Source of the DNA: Bacillus haynesii
GTDB lineage: Bacteria; Bacillota; Bacilli; Bacillales; Bacillaceae
NCBI RefSeq assembly: GCF_001969855.1
Contig: NZ_MRBL01000005.1
Coordinates: 1 to 64,000, forward strand
Length of the DNA: 64,000 nucleotides
Reading direction: 5' to 3'
The notes under the pieces were generated by a model that was not told where the DNA came from, made no database searches, and saw only the letters and a list, made by a program, of their open reading frames with translations. Below are positions 1-8,177 of this stretch, in pieces. The position numbers and the translations under genes are program-made. Numbering within the stretch: the first letter of the stretch is position 1; every line of letters begins with the position of its first letter.

Positions 1-86
1 CTTTAGCCCTTATTTTAAGGACGCACCCGACTTTATCCCCCTTTTCGTTACTGCCGACTTATATTTCAATCGTTTTATAAAAACAA

Positions 87-121
87 ACATCCGTCAAAAC
101 AGCACTCGTTTTAACGGATGT
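87..121. other. Imperfect inverted repeat upstream of the serine hydrolase
   Basis: Arms ACATCCGT/ACGGATGT plus an inner AAAAC/GTTTT pair form a 13-bp interrupted stem with a 7-base loop. On the minus strand it is followed by a T-rich tract, as in a terminator, but no minus-strand gene ends here within the window. It may be a relic or belong to something lost. The rest of positions 1-290 is AT-rich and I see no gene in it. Confidence 0.4.
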
Positions 122-290
122 CATGAAATTGCCTTATTTTAAATTTAGTTTAAATTATTCTATAAATGATGGTAAATACAAAAAAATTTTTATAATGTTA
201 TTTTGGTCGCGCTTCCTGCTTCATTTCCTTTCAAAACTATCGTTTATTGTTTTCTTCTTATCATAATTAGATATGAAAGGACTGTTGTTA

Positions 291-1307
291 TTGGTATATA
301 CAGCGGAACATCTTGATAATTATTTAATGGAACAAGCATCCAACAATCATTTTCACGGCAGCATTTTGCTGGCAGATTCAAACGGTATTCTGTTATCGAA
401 AGGATACGGTTATGCTAATTGTAAGGAAAAGGTAAAGAATGAACCGTCTACACGCTACCAAATTGCTTCGCTGACAAAGCAATTCACAGCCATAACGGTC
501 ATGCAGCTGCAGGAAAAGGGGCTGCTTCGTACAGACGATCCCGTACAAAACTATTTAGAAGGCTATCCGAACGGTGAGAGCATTACCATTAAACATTTAT
601 TAAGCCATACGTCCGGAATTCCAGATTTTCTAGAGGAAGAATTGCTCGATATTGAGCTGGAGCGCGCACCGTTAGACCAATTTATCGGCCGTTTTATCGA
701 CAAGCCGCTCGAATTTCGCCCGGGACAAAGGTTTAATTACAGCAATTCAGGATACATACTGCTTACAAAAATCATTGAAACTATCACAAATGAAGCTTAT
801 GGAGACGTCATTCAAGAATTGATCTTCGACCCTTTAGGGATGAAAAACTCCGGTTTTTTCTCCTCTCCGGAAGATATTTCGCCTACAGTCGGATATTTAT
901 GCCTGAATCGTGAAATGATCAAAGCGCCTATCGTATACGGCTACGGAGAAAGCGGGCTGTATTCAACCGTTGAAGACTTGTACTTATGGGACAGGGCGCT
1001 TTATACTGAGAAGCTTGTCAAAAAAGACGCTTTGAAAGAAGCCCTTTACAGCCGTGTCAAAAAGCCGGCTTATGCAGCCGAAGGCCCTTCTCCGGCGCTC
1101 ATTCAAAACAATTCAATCGGATACGGATGGTTTATTAATCATCAAAATAAGTATAAAATATGGCATGATGGAGAAATCCACGGTTTTATCAGCTCGATTA
1201 ACCGGTACATGGACGAGAAAAAAGTGCTTATTATGCTCAGCAATTGCAATCTGTCAAAAACAGACGAGATTTTGGCAAACTTAGAACAAGCTTTATTGCA
1301 AATGTAG
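291..1307 (+). CDS. Serine hydrolase, beta-lactamase/penicillin-binding-protein (class C) family
   Basis: Likely a serine hydrolase of the AmpC/PBP4*/esterase clan. From an in-frame ATG at 273 the nucleophile motif S-L-T-K is at residues 66-69, Y-S-N at 156-158 and H-D-G (third-box equivalent) at 298-300. No ribosome site precedes that ATG, while AAAGGA lies 9 bases before a TTG at 291, so I choose TTG (338 aa). No signal peptide is evident after this start, so the protein is probably cytoplasmic; substrate unknown (D-peptides or esters in relatives). The next gene starts 33 bases downstream and may be co-transcribed. Confidence 0.8.
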   Translation: MVYTAEHLDNYLMEQASNNHFHGSILLADSNGILLSKGYGYANCKEKVKNEPSTRYQIASLTKQFTAITVMQLQEKGLLRTDDPVQNYLEGYPNGESITIKHLLSHTSGIPDFLEEELLDIELERAPLDQFIGRFIDKPLEFRPGQRFNYSNSGYILLTKIIETITNEAYGDVIQELIFDPLGMKNSGFFSSPEDISPTVGYLCLNREMIKAPIVYGYGESGLYSTVEDLYLWDRALYTEKLVKKDALKEALYSRVKKPAYAAEGPSPALIQNNSIGYGWFINHQNKYKIWHDGEIHGFISSINRYMDEKKVLIMLSNCNLSKTDEILANLEQALLQM

Positions 1308-1340
1308 AAGCTAAATACAAAGAAAGGCAGCGGGAGCGGT

Positions 1341-1991
1341 ATGATCAGAAAACTATTCACAATCATCATCATGGCAAGTATCATTGCAATTGGATTCGTC
1401 TGCAAAGATTCCTGGCTCGACGTCATCAGGGACGGAGGCGTTTATTCGGTGTTATTCAGCATGCTGCTTGTGGCGGCCTGTGTATTTTTCCCGATCGTCC
1501 CGTTTGCGCTCATTGCCGGATTAAACGGTGCCTTGTTTGGAATCGCAAACGGCGTGCTGATCACGCTGACAGGGTCAATGCTCGGCACCATGCTCTTGTT
1601 CTTCCTCTCACGTTACGGATTCAGAGACTTGGCTCGCAAACACTTAACGAAATACCCGAAAATGAGCGAATATGAAGCGTATTTTAACCGAAATGCTTTT
1701 ACAGCCGTACTCTTGGGCAGACTGATCCCTGTGATCCCCGCCGTTGTCATGAATATTGTCTGCGGTTTAAGCAAAGTGAAGTGGGCTGTCTTTTTTGCGG
1801 CTTCAACGCTTGGAAAAGTCCCTAACGTCCTCGTCGTCTCTATCGCAGGGGCCAATTTCAGCGAAAACAAGTTGATCTCTATCGGTGTCTACAGCTTATA
1901 CATGGCGATCATAGCGCTTGTCATTTACAGAAAGTATCCCCATCTGACTCAAAAACATAAAGAGACGAAACAGACAGGGAAACCTTCTTGA
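1341..1991 (+). CDS. TVP38/TMEM64 (VTT, DedA-like) family membrane protein
   Basis: Predicted 216-residue integral membrane protein with about five hydrophobic segments and the VTT core, in which a glycine-rich stretch (FALIAGLNGALFG, G-S-M-L-G-T near residues 55-85) precedes a GRLIPVIPAVVMN segment near 130. Members of this superfamily act as lipid scramblases or small-solute membrane proteins; the substrate here is unknown. B. subtilis YdjZ is a plausible relative. GGGAG lies just upstream of the ATG. It follows the serine hydrolase on the same strand and ends at a hairpin. Confidence 0.8.
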   Translation: MIRKLFTIIIMASIIAIGFVCKDSWLDVIRDGGVYSVLFSMLLVAACVFFPIVPFALIAGLNGALFGIANGVLITLTGSMLGTMLLFFLSRYGFRDLARKHLTKYPKMSEYEAYFNRNAFTAVLLGRLIPVIPAVVMNIVCGLSKVKWAVFFAASTLGKVPNVLVVSIAGANFSENKLISIGVYSLYMAIIALVIYRKYPHLTQKHKETKQTGKPS

Positions 1992-1998
1992 CCCGCTG

Positions 1999-2030
1999 AG
2001 GCGGCAACGATTACCGCCGCCTTCGTTTTC
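1999..2030. terminator. Bidirectional terminator between convergent genes
   Basis: AGGCGGC and GCCGCCT form a 7-bp GC-rich stem with a 10-base loop, between the convergent membrane-protein gene and YbjQ-type gene. The T-tracts are short on both sides. Confidence 0.55.
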
Positions 2031-2039
2031 GATTGAAAG

Positions 2040-2351
2040 TCAGCCGATTACAGCAGCCGTACCATATCCGATGAGTTCAGAGGTTCCCTGGCCTGCAGAT
2101 AGTTCGAACTTTACACCGACGATCGCGTTTGCTCCGAGCTCTTCAGCTTGATTCACGAGCCGTTCCCTCACCGCTTTTTTCGAATCCTCAAGCATTTGGG
2201 TGTAATTTTTTAATTCTCCGCCAATGACTGACTTCAATCCTGACAGAATATCTTTTCCGATATTCCGCGACTGAACGATGCTGCTGGTGACAAGCCCTTT
2301 GACTTCGACAATGTTTTGATTTGCGATTGTATCTGTTGTGACGATGATCAT
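2040..2351 (-). CDS. YbjQ/UPF0145 family heavy-metal-binding-domain protein
   Basis: About 103 residues beginning MIIVTTDTIANQ and containing the family hallmark NQAEELGANAIVGVKFEL. The UPF0145/YbjQ family forms small oligomeric cytoplasmic proteins; a heavy-metal-binding role is assigned by fold and no enzymatic role is established. A TTG three bases upstream is also in frame, but GGGAGG sits six bases before the ATG at 2351, which is preferred. Single gene, convergent with its left neighbour. Confidence 0.85.
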   Translation of the reverse strand: MIIVTTDTIANQNIVEVKGLVTSSIVQSRNIGKDILSGLKSVIGGELKNYTQMLEDSKKAVRERLVNQAEELGANAIVGVKFELSAGQGTSELIGYGTAAVIG

Positions 2352-2600
2352 CAATATCCTCCCTTTTCCTAAACTTACTAGCTACCATACCACATCTGCC
2401 GAAAGCGTGCAGTTATTTATCCATCATATCGGCTGGATTTTTAAAATGTTAAGTTTTTCATGCAAAGTTTCACCATGCTGCACAGCCGCACCGTTTCAAT
2501 CGCGGGCTTTAAGAAAAGGCTGCCGCTAGCCATAAGTCAAACTGCTTGCAAATGAACCTATGCCAAAAGAAGAGAACCATATATAGAATTGAGGTGCACG

Positions 2601-2775
2601 ATGTATAAAGAGCGGATGAAAGAATGACAAAGAGCGCTCTCGGATACTAATATTTGCGATTTCACAATTGATGAATTTGATGGAGATACCCTTGTTTTAA
2701 TTTGATTTTCACTTTACAGGAATATTTGAATTTTCGGCTTATATTATTGAAGAGACTCTCGAAAGATGGCATTAA
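2601..2775 (+). pseudogene. Decayed small gene (unidentified)
   Basis: An ATG behind GAGGTG at 2592 opens M-Y-K-E-R-M-K-E, hits TGA, then continues in frame as RALSDTNICDFTIDEFDGDT until a second stop at 2703. The +1 frame then gives DFHFTGIFEFSAYIIEETLE and ends at TAA 2773-2775. The two stretches read as one acidic protein broken by a nonsense codon and a one-base shift. I do not recognise the family. The flanks 2352-2600 and 2776-2839 hold no gene I can support. Confidence 0.35.
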
Positions 2776-2839
2776 ACGAAGATTCAAGCTTCTCCCCTTC
2801 TTTTCCTAACTCTCCTTTATGTACCGCTTCAACACGCTT

Positions 2840-3346
2840 TCATCCCAGTTGATTCTTCTTCCACCTCCTTATTTTAGTCCTGAAACTTTTAAATGGGGCC
2901 ACAGAGTTGATGTGAATGAACCTTATAGCGGGCCACTTCGGGTTTTTGCCTGTCCAATTTAAAGTACCTTGGGTGTATAATTCTTCATCTGTGAGGGTAT
3001 CTATCCAAGACTGAAATTGGGCCTCTACTTTCTTGAATTCTTGACGAAGCTCAGTTAACGAAAAGTGAGAATACTGATCGTAAAAAGATTGATAAAGCGC
3101 TCCTAATTGGTTCCATTTATAATGAGAAGAGGGAGTTACAACGGTTTTCCCTAAGCGCTCATCCCTGTCCCAGCTCATTAGAAGGTTTAACCATCCGAGC
3201 TGATAAGCAAGGATTTCCCCTGGCGTTCGGTCTACATCTTGATCGCGAACATCTCTAAACTGATCGGGGATAGCGTCAAACTCCCCATCTAGTAACAAAT
3301 AGCGCTTATGAATTTCTTCTTTTAAACGTTTCTTGGACTCGTACAC
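2840..3346 (-). CDS. ClbS/DfsB family (DUF1706) four-helix-bundle protein
   Basis: The 168-residue sequence matches the ClbS/DfsB (DUF1706) pattern: N-terminal ESKKRLKEEIHKRY helix, T-P-G-E-I-L-A-Y-Q-L-G-W-L-N-L with the conserved W near 53, and a C-terminal KWPAIRFIHINSVAPFKSFR. The family is DinB-like; one member, ClbS, protects E. coli from colibactin, and most others have no known role. The start is GTG with AAGGAGG seven bases upstream. It stands alone between a decayed gene and a hydrolase remnant. Confidence 0.85.
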   Translation of the reverse strand: MYESKKRLKEEIHKRYLLLDGEFDAIPDQFRDVRDQDVDRTPGEILAYQLGWLNLLMSWDRDERLGKTVVTPSSHYKWNQLGALYQSFYDQYSHFSLTELRQEFKKVEAQFQSWIDTLTDEELYTQGTLNWTGKNPKWPAIRFIHINSVAPFKSFRTKIRRWKKNQLG

Positions 3347-3419
3347 CGTAATCCCTCCTTGATCTCAACTATAGTGTACACGATTTGTCCGCAAACAAAT
3401 GATGAATTTTTAATAAAGA

Positions 3420-3436
3420 GCAGTTTGCAAGACTGC
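3420..3436 (-). terminator. Short terminator hairpin after the hydrolase remnant
   Basis: GCAGT/ACTGC stem with a 7-base loop. T-rich sequence follows on both strands (CTTTATT on minus, CTTTTT on plus). Placed just past the end of the minus-strand remnant. Confidence 0.4.
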
Positions 3437-3461
3437 CTTTTTGTTGCATTGTATATTGAAT

Positions 3462-3665
3462 TTATTCAAAGATTTCCGCTTCAATATGAGGTAATGTGAG
3501 CTGATCCCTGCCGTTCGGCTCTACATACATGCGCCTCTTGATCTCGCGGCAATTCGAATGCCCTCCGTGCATCACAAGAATCGGCTTGCCTTCACCTACT
3601 CGCGAATATTCAATTGTCAGTCCGTCAATTTCAAAGGTGCCGATGCTTCTTTTCATCATTTTCAT
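3462..3665 (-). pseudogene. Alpha/beta-hydrolase remnant with internal deletion
   Basis: The 67-residue frame begins like an alpha/beta hydrolase (GTFEIDGLTIEYSRVGEGKP followed by ILVMHGGHSN, the oxyanion-hole HGG) but breaks after about 40 residues. It then ends in a short EIKRRMYVEPNGRDQLTLPH tail resembling a hydrolase C-terminus. The nucleophile elbow, acid and catalytic histidine are absent, whereas full-length relatives have about 250-290 residues. I infer an internal deletion. Confidence 0.55.
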
Positions 3666-3736
3666 CCTCTCGGAAGCTTTACATCAAATACGGTTTTCTT
3701 TTCATTATGTTTCAGAAAATCCAGTCAACATAAAAA

Positions 3737-3762
3737 ACGGCTGGGCTGTCCCGCCCAACCAT
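3737..3762 (-). terminator. Terminator of the Tet(L)-like gene
   Basis: GGTTGGGC/GCCCAGCC pair with a short loop, followed on the minus strand by CGTTTTTTATG; lies 10 bases past the stop codon. Confidence 0.75.
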
Positions 3763-3771
3763 TCGAATATC

Positions 3772-5133
3772 TTAAGATTTTTTACGTTTGCAAGTCAATA
3801 AATATAGCAATCCGCCAGCCAATACAAAGACTGTGAATATGGCAAACGAGCGGCTGAATACAGCACTCCAGGCATTTTCCATTCCCGAAAGCGCAGAATA
3901 GCCAAACCCGTGCACTGCCATCAAGCCTCCTGCAAATGCGACGCCTATTCCTTCAGATAAAAAACAGGCAAAGTTCAGCATCCCCATTCCAGCGCCTGCT
4001 GCCTCTTCTTCCAAGCTTTCTGCGGTACTGTTGGAAATCGCCGTTTTTACAAATGAAAGACCGCCAAATATAAACACGAGCATCATCGTCATCAACCACG
4101 GTGTCCGGTCGCCGAGCTGTGACGCGGCCGCCATGGATGCCAAGATTAATAACCATCCAAGAGTAAAAACAAACCGGCTGCCGAAGCGATCTGTAAGGGC
4201 TCCGCCCGCAACGCCGAACAAGATAACGCCCACAGTGCCCGGGAGTATAATGCCGCTCCCGATAATATCGGCATTTAAGCCGAACAAGACTCTCATCATA
4301 TATGGAACGACAGAGACGATTCCCGCAACGCTTCCCAATACGATACATCCTGCCAAAACGACGCCTATATATCTGCGATTCTTCATTAAAGACCGGTCAA
4401 TAAACGGATGTTCTGCATATCGGGTATGAACTGCAGCTCCAATCAAGCAAAAAATGCCCGCTGCTAAATAAAAGACATGATACAGCGATATATATACAGC
4501 GAACATCACAATGCTGATTGTCAGCAGTCCGATCCCAATGATATCCAGGTTTGCTTTTTCAGCGGCTTCAGCAGGCATATTTCTGAGGAAGAAAGGAATC
4601 GACATCAGCACTGCCATCGGCAGCAGGAACAGAAATGACCAATGAATATGATGTACAATCATTCCGCCAATGGCCGGACCTATTCCCTCACCCATTGCCA
4701 CCAGTGATCCGACAATGCCGAACGCTTTGCCCCGGCCCTCCGGACGGACATAGCGCGTGATGATGACCAGAATAAGTGCGGGTACAGCGGAAGCCCCGGC
4801 TCCTTGAACAAAGCGCGCAAAAATGACAGCCGGGAAATAAGCTTGAACCAACAGCCCCATTAATGAACCTCCGCCATAGATGATGAGTCCGGTCACAAAC
4901 AGCTTTCTGACGCCGTACATATCAGAAAGCCTGCTGTAAACAATTGAGCCGGCAGCAAAGGAAATGATGAAACTCGTATTCACCCAATTTGCCGCGGCAG
5001 GCGACACGCCAAATTGATTTTTTATATCCGGCAATGCAACATTAAATACGGTTTCGTTCATCACACTGAAGAAAGCGACAAAGCTAAGCCACCAAAATGC
5101 CTTCTTTTGATGCTGAAAAGACTGTAATTTCAA
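3772..5133 (-). CDS. MFS tetracycline-type efflux transporter, Tet(K)/Tet(L) family, 14 TM
   Basis: The 453-residue protein aligns by eye with Tet(L)/Tet(K) over its length (Tet(L) is 458 aa): MNETVFNVALPDI, RFVQGAGASAVPAL, RGKAFGIVGSLVAMGEG, GPAIGGMI, FLSEGIGVAFAGG. Acidic residues that are functional in Tet(L) are kept at E27, D71 and E149. The family exchanges metal-tetracycline, Na+ or K+ for H+ at the membrane. Start is TTG nine bases after GGGGGT. A tet-type leader peptide lies upstream, which makes drug-induced translational control likely. It could be a housekeeping cation exchanger rather than a resistance gene. Confidence 0.85.
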   Translation of the reverse strand: MKLQSFQHQKKAFWWLSFVAFFSVMNETVFNVALPDIKNQFGVSPAAANWVNTSFIISFAAGSIVYSRLSDMYGVRKLFVTGLIIYGGGSLMGLLVQAYFPAVIFARFVQGAGASAVPALILVIITRYVRPEGRGKAFGIVGSLVAMGEGIGPAIGGMIVHHIHWSFLFLLPMAVLMSIPFFLRNMPAEAAEKANLDIIGIGLLTISIVMFAVYISLYHVFYLAAGIFCLIGAAVHTRYAEHPFIDRSLMKNRRYIGVVLAGCIVLGSVAGIVSVVPYMMRVLFGLNADIIGSGIILPGTVGVILFGVAGGALTDRFGSRFVFTLGWLLILASMAAASQLGDRTPWLMTMMLVFIFGGLSFVKTAISNSTAESLEEEAAGAGMGMLNFACFLSEGIGVAFAGGLMAVHGFGYSALSGMENAWSAVFSRSFAIFTVFVLAGGLLYLLTCKRKKS

Positions 5134-5135
5134 TT

Positions 5136-5184
5136 GAATGATACCCCCAAAATTATAGGGGAATCACGCAGTTTATAGGGTTAA
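5136..5184 (-). promoter_or_regulatory. tet-type 5' leader with alternative pairing next to the efflux start
   Basis: Between the leader stop and the TTG start, CCCCTATAATTTTGGGGG can fold and mask the GGGGG ribosome site, as the CCCTC/GAGGG pair does in tet(L). Recognised by likeness to that leader; the folding itself is inference. Confidence 0.5.
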
Positions 5185-5234
5185 TGATGCGCTTTCCCCT
5201 CAAATGTTACCCCATTTATTTTTTTGCACTTCAT
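5181..5234 (-). CDS. Leader peptide of the Tet(L)-like gene (17 aa)
   Basis: ATG-AAG-TGC (M-K-C) opens a 17-codon frame ending TAA, with AGGAGG ten bases upstream. From GGGGAAAGCG through CATCATTAACCCTATAAACT it closely matches the remembered tet(L)/tet(K) leader, whose 20-residue peptide also starts M-K-C and ends at CTATAA. Here the run is one base shorter, so the frame ends early. In tet(L) the leader mediates tetracycline-dependent re-initiation; the same role is inferred. Confidence 0.6.
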   Translation of the reverse strand: MKCKKINGVTFEGKAHH

Positions 5235-5346
5235 CATTCATGCGCCTCCTCATATTTGATTTTTAAATTATAAATGGATATGAACAATCGATCAACAAAG
5301 ATATCAATGTAAGGAACTCAAGTCGCATGGCTGAACTTCCGCATTG

Positions 5347-5397
5347 CAAAAAAAGGCCAATGAAGAATACCGGTGCAGTACCCTTCATTGACCTTTA
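5347..5397 (-). terminator. Terminator of the antiporter gene
   Basis: AGGTCAATGAAG and CTTCATTGGCCT form a 12-bp stem with one mismatch, followed on the minus strand by seven T residues. Confidence 0.8.
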
Positions 5398-5446
5398 TTC
5401 GTGACATACTGAGCAAGCCTGCCCTGTACTGTGCTTTTCCGACAGC

Positions 5447-6916
5447 TTAATCAAATTCCCTGTTTAAATATTTTTTTAGTTCCTTCTTTTGTTTTTTCGA
5501 TACGAGGATATACAAAATATCGCCTGATTTAATTTTCGTTTCACCGTGCGGCGTGACCAAATCCCCGTTTCGGATGATCGCATTGATCAGGGCATCTTTG
5601 GGAAAGCTGATGTCTTTCAGCGCCTGCCCGGTGATGGCTGTTTGGTCATCGACTTCAAATTCGATAATTTCGGCGTTCGCCTTGCCGATGGAAACAAGCT
5701 CCAGCGAATGCGGCGCTTCGACTTTCTGCGGTCCGTTCAATTTCAATTTTTCTGCGAAGACCGATATGGTTGACCCTTGGATCAAAGCTGATGTTAAAAC
5801 GACGAAGAATACGACATTAAAGATCAATTGGCTGTTTTCAAGCCCCATCGTCATCGGAAATGTTGCGAGAACGATCGGAACTGCCCCTTTTAATCCGGCC
5901 CATGACAAGAAGATTTTTTCATTAAAATGAAAGCCCATTTTGATGGTCGACAGAAAAACGGCAACCGGCCGGGCGATAAAAATTAAAATCAGGGAAAGCA
6001 GGAAGCCTTTGAAAATGATGTCGAAGGATAAAAATTGGGCAGGAAAAACCAATAATCCGAGAATGATAAACATCAAAATCTGCATCATCCAGGCAAAGCC
6101 CTCATTAAATCTGAAAATAGAATGGCGATATGTTAAATCTTGATTTCCGATGACAAGCGCGGCAATGTAAACGGCAAGCAAACCGCTCGCTCCGATGACA
6201 TCTGTAAGACTGTAGGTAAGAAGCGCAAAAGCAAGAGCAAAGATCGGATAAAGTCCACTCGAATCCAAGTTGATTTTATTGATAGCAAAGCTGGCGAACC
6301 GTCCGAGTAAATATCCGAGTAAAAGCCCGATTCCCATCTGCCAGAAAAATGAAATAACCAGCATGAAATAAGATGAATGGTCAGCCGTCAGCAGCTGGAT
6401 GAGCGACAAAGTCAAAAACATCGCCATCGGATCATTTGTACCTGACTCTGCTTCAAGCGTGGAGCTCAATCTGTCTCTAATATTCTGACCTTTCAAAACG
6501 GCGAAAATTGCGGCCGCATCTGTAGAACCGACAATCGCTCCGAATAAAAAGCCCTCCATCCAAGAAACATTAAAAATCAGTTTGGCAGCGACCGCAACCA
6601 CACAGGTGGTCAGCAAAACACCAATCGTTGCGAGCGACAATGAAGGAACGGCAACCGCTTTGACCGAAGACCACTTTGTTTGCAGACCGCCTTCAAAAAG
6701 GATGACGACGAGTGCGATAACTCCGATCAGCTGGGCTAGCTCGGGATTATTAAAATAAATAATTCCGAGACCGTCGCTCCCCATGATCATCCCGACAACT
6801 AAGAACAATACGAGGGCGGGCACTCCGAGCCTAGTCGAAAATTTCGTTGTCAGTACACCGATAATCAGCAATAAGGCCGCTAATAAAATAAACTGCTCCA
6901 TATTAATATGTTCCAA
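5447..6916 (-). CDS. Potassium (or sodium)/proton antiporter, NhaP2-like CPA1 type with C-terminal RCK_C domain
   Basis: 489 residues. Around 12 hydrophobic segments span about 1-390 with the exchanger core (FEGGLQTKW near 75-83, GAIVGSTDAAAIFAVL near 127-142, LEAESGTNDPMAMFL near 154-168). A soluble TrkA-C/RCK_C domain covers about 405-485 (EFEVDDQTAITGQALKDISF, then SGDILYILVS). Such proteins exchange K+ or Na+ for protons across the membrane and the C-terminal domain senses nucleotides or ions. Start is TTG with AGGAGG eight bases upstream; the internal ATG at codon 6 has no ribosome site. Ion preference cannot be read from sequence. Confidence 0.85.
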   Translation of the reverse strand: MEHINMEQFILLAALLLIIGVLTTKFSTRLGVPALVLFLVVGMIMGSDGLGIIYFNNPELAQLIGVIALVVILFEGGLQTKWSSVKAVAVPSLSLATIGVLLTTCVVAVAAKLIFNVSWMEGFLFGAIVGSTDAAAIFAVLKGQNIRDRLSSTLEAESGTNDPMAMFLTLSLIQLLTADHSSYFMLVISFFWQMGIGLLLGYLLGRFASFAINKINLDSSGLYPIFALAFALLTYSLTDVIGASGLLAVYIAALVIGNQDLTYRHSIFRFNEGFAWMMQILMFIILGLLVFPAQFLSFDIIFKGFLLSLILIFIARPVAVFLSTIKMGFHFNEKIFLSWAGLKGAVPIVLATFPMTMGLENSQLIFNVVFFVVLTSALIQGSTISVFAEKLKLNGPQKVEAPHSLELVSIGKANAEIIEFEVDDQTAITGQALKDISFPKDALINAIIRNGDLVTPHGETKIKSGDILYILVSKKQKKELKKYLNREFD

Positions 6917-7050
6917 CCATTTATCCTCCTCCCAATCTAAACGATACTGGTGCTGTTCCCCGTCCTTTTACCCGGACTGGCACCTTCATAAAACATATGT
7001 AACAATCGATGATTCACGAATGCCGGTGTATGGAACCGTCCTTCATCCGG

Positions 7051-7728
7051 TCATCCTTCACTCTTCCTGTGAAACCTTGTGCCTGCAACCGCAATAATAC
7101 CGATAATGATAACGATCGGAATCCAAATCACGACAAACGGATGCTCAGGTTCAGCAAGTGCGGCAATGACAGCCCCCAGGCAATAGAGCACAATCGTCAA
7201 AGCGCGAAGCCACGCGTCCTTATGGATGACCTTTTGGTCGTTTTTGCTGAGGAATCGTTTTGTCACATCTTCGAAAAAGTTTGCGAGCGTCCCCGTTAGG
7301 ACAGTGGTGGAAATCCCTGCAATGCCGAGCTTTCTGGCTGCTGTGGTCTGAAGCCCCATCGCCATGCTTAACAGCAAGATCAAAAGGTGTGGCGAGCTTT
7401 CAAAGAAAGTCAGGCAAGCAAACAGAAGCAATACGGCTGCTTCAACAGCAAGTGCAATCGTGACGCCTGACGGCCAGAACGACTTTTCCTGTTTTCCGAC
7501 AATGGCCGCTGAAATCATTACACCGAGGATAAATCCGAACAATGCGATCAGCGAGTACATGGCGGTCGCGTGAAGAGAATTGCCGATTGATAATCCTAAC
7601 AGTACGATGTTCCCGGTCATATTAGCGGTAAATACGTGACCGATACTTAAGTACCCAATCACATCTACAATACCTGCTGTCAAACAGAGCAGCAAAAGCA
7701 TGATGTTTCGATCATGAGCAGCATTCAA
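7051..7728 (-). CDS. YoaK/DUF1275 family membrane protein
   Basis: 225 residues with six hydrophobic segments and the DUF1275 signature: GIVDVIGYLSIGHVFTANMT, then GNIVLLG, with GLQTTAARKLG and STTVLTGTLANFFED further on. The family is widespread in Bacillus and has no established function. Start TTG follows AAAGGA by ten bases. Transcribed in the same direction as the antiporter, 134 bases before it; whether they share a transcript is unclear. Confidence 0.8.
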   Translation of the reverse strand: MNAAHDRNIMLLLLCLTAGIVDVIGYLSIGHVFTANMTGNIVLLGLSIGNSLHATAMYSLIALFGFILGVMISAAIVGKQEKSFWPSGVTIALAVEAAVLLLFACLTFFESSPHLLILLLSMAMGLQTTAARKLGIAGISTTVLTGTLANFFEDVTKRFLSKNDQKVIHKDAWLRALTIVLYCLGAVIAALAEPEHPFVVIWIPIVIIIGIIAVAGTRFHRKSEG

Positions 7729-7970
7729 TGTGATTCAATCCTTTCTTAGCTATTCTGCCCGGCGGAATGTTCAGCCATTCCATCCGGTATGTCATGAGCC
7801 TTTCCTTAGGGAAAACTCGTTTTGGGGGCTTTTTTGTTGTTAGAAAAAGGAGGGTTCTTAACGGAAAAATGCGGGCAATCCGATCATTCACCTCAGAAAA
7901 ACATTGTTTGCGCATCATGTTACATCTGTAATTCAATTGTATCATAAGCATTAAAATTTTTTATAAATGA

Positions 7971-7998
7971 AGTTCTTAAAAACTTGTTTTTAAGAACT
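7971..7998. repeat. Perfect AT-rich palindrome
   Basis: AGTTCTTAAAAAC and GTTTTTAAGAACT are 13-base perfect arms separated by TT. It lies in the gap upstream of the DUF1275 gene and downstream of the amine oxidase (both minus strand). It could be an operator or a terminator stem; no T-tract follows. Confidence 0.6.
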
Positions 7999-8101
7999 GT
8001 GAACACATTTCTTACTGTTGAGGAAGCAAAAACAAATTTACCTTCTGCAGCAAGCCGGCGTTTATTGCAAGATCTGTCTGTTTACCTAAATAAAAACGAA
8101 C

Positions 8102-8124
8102 GAGCCGCTTTTTAAAAGCGACTC
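8102..8124 (-). terminator. Probable terminator of the amine oxidase gene
   Basis: GAGTCGCTTTT/AAAAGCGGCTC stem with one mismatch, followed on the minus strand by CGTTCGTTTTTATTT; about 55 bases past the stop codon. Confidence 0.5.
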
Positions 8125-8177
8125 TTCCCCATCCCTTAAAATCGGTTCTTTCTATTAAAATACTTGCAAAGTTCATG

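Larger units (their letters stand above)
7729..8177. other. Intergenic stretch with hairpins, no supported gene
   Basis: This 449-base stretch lies between the DUF1275 gene and the amine oxidase. It contains a perfect 28-base palindrome (7971-7998) and a second hairpin (8102-8124). A minus-strand frame spans most of 7712-7951 but overlaps the DUF1275 start, lacks a ribosome site and resembles nothing I know. Confidence 0.5.

Noticed and set aside
87..121. Terminator of an unseen minus-strand gene
   Set aside because: The only gene to the right runs on the plus strand, so the hairpin has no matching transcript in the window; listed only as an inverted repeat.
7712..7951. 79-codon minus-strand frame overlapping the DUF1275 start
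   Set aside because: No ribosome site and overlaps a well-supported gene in another frame.
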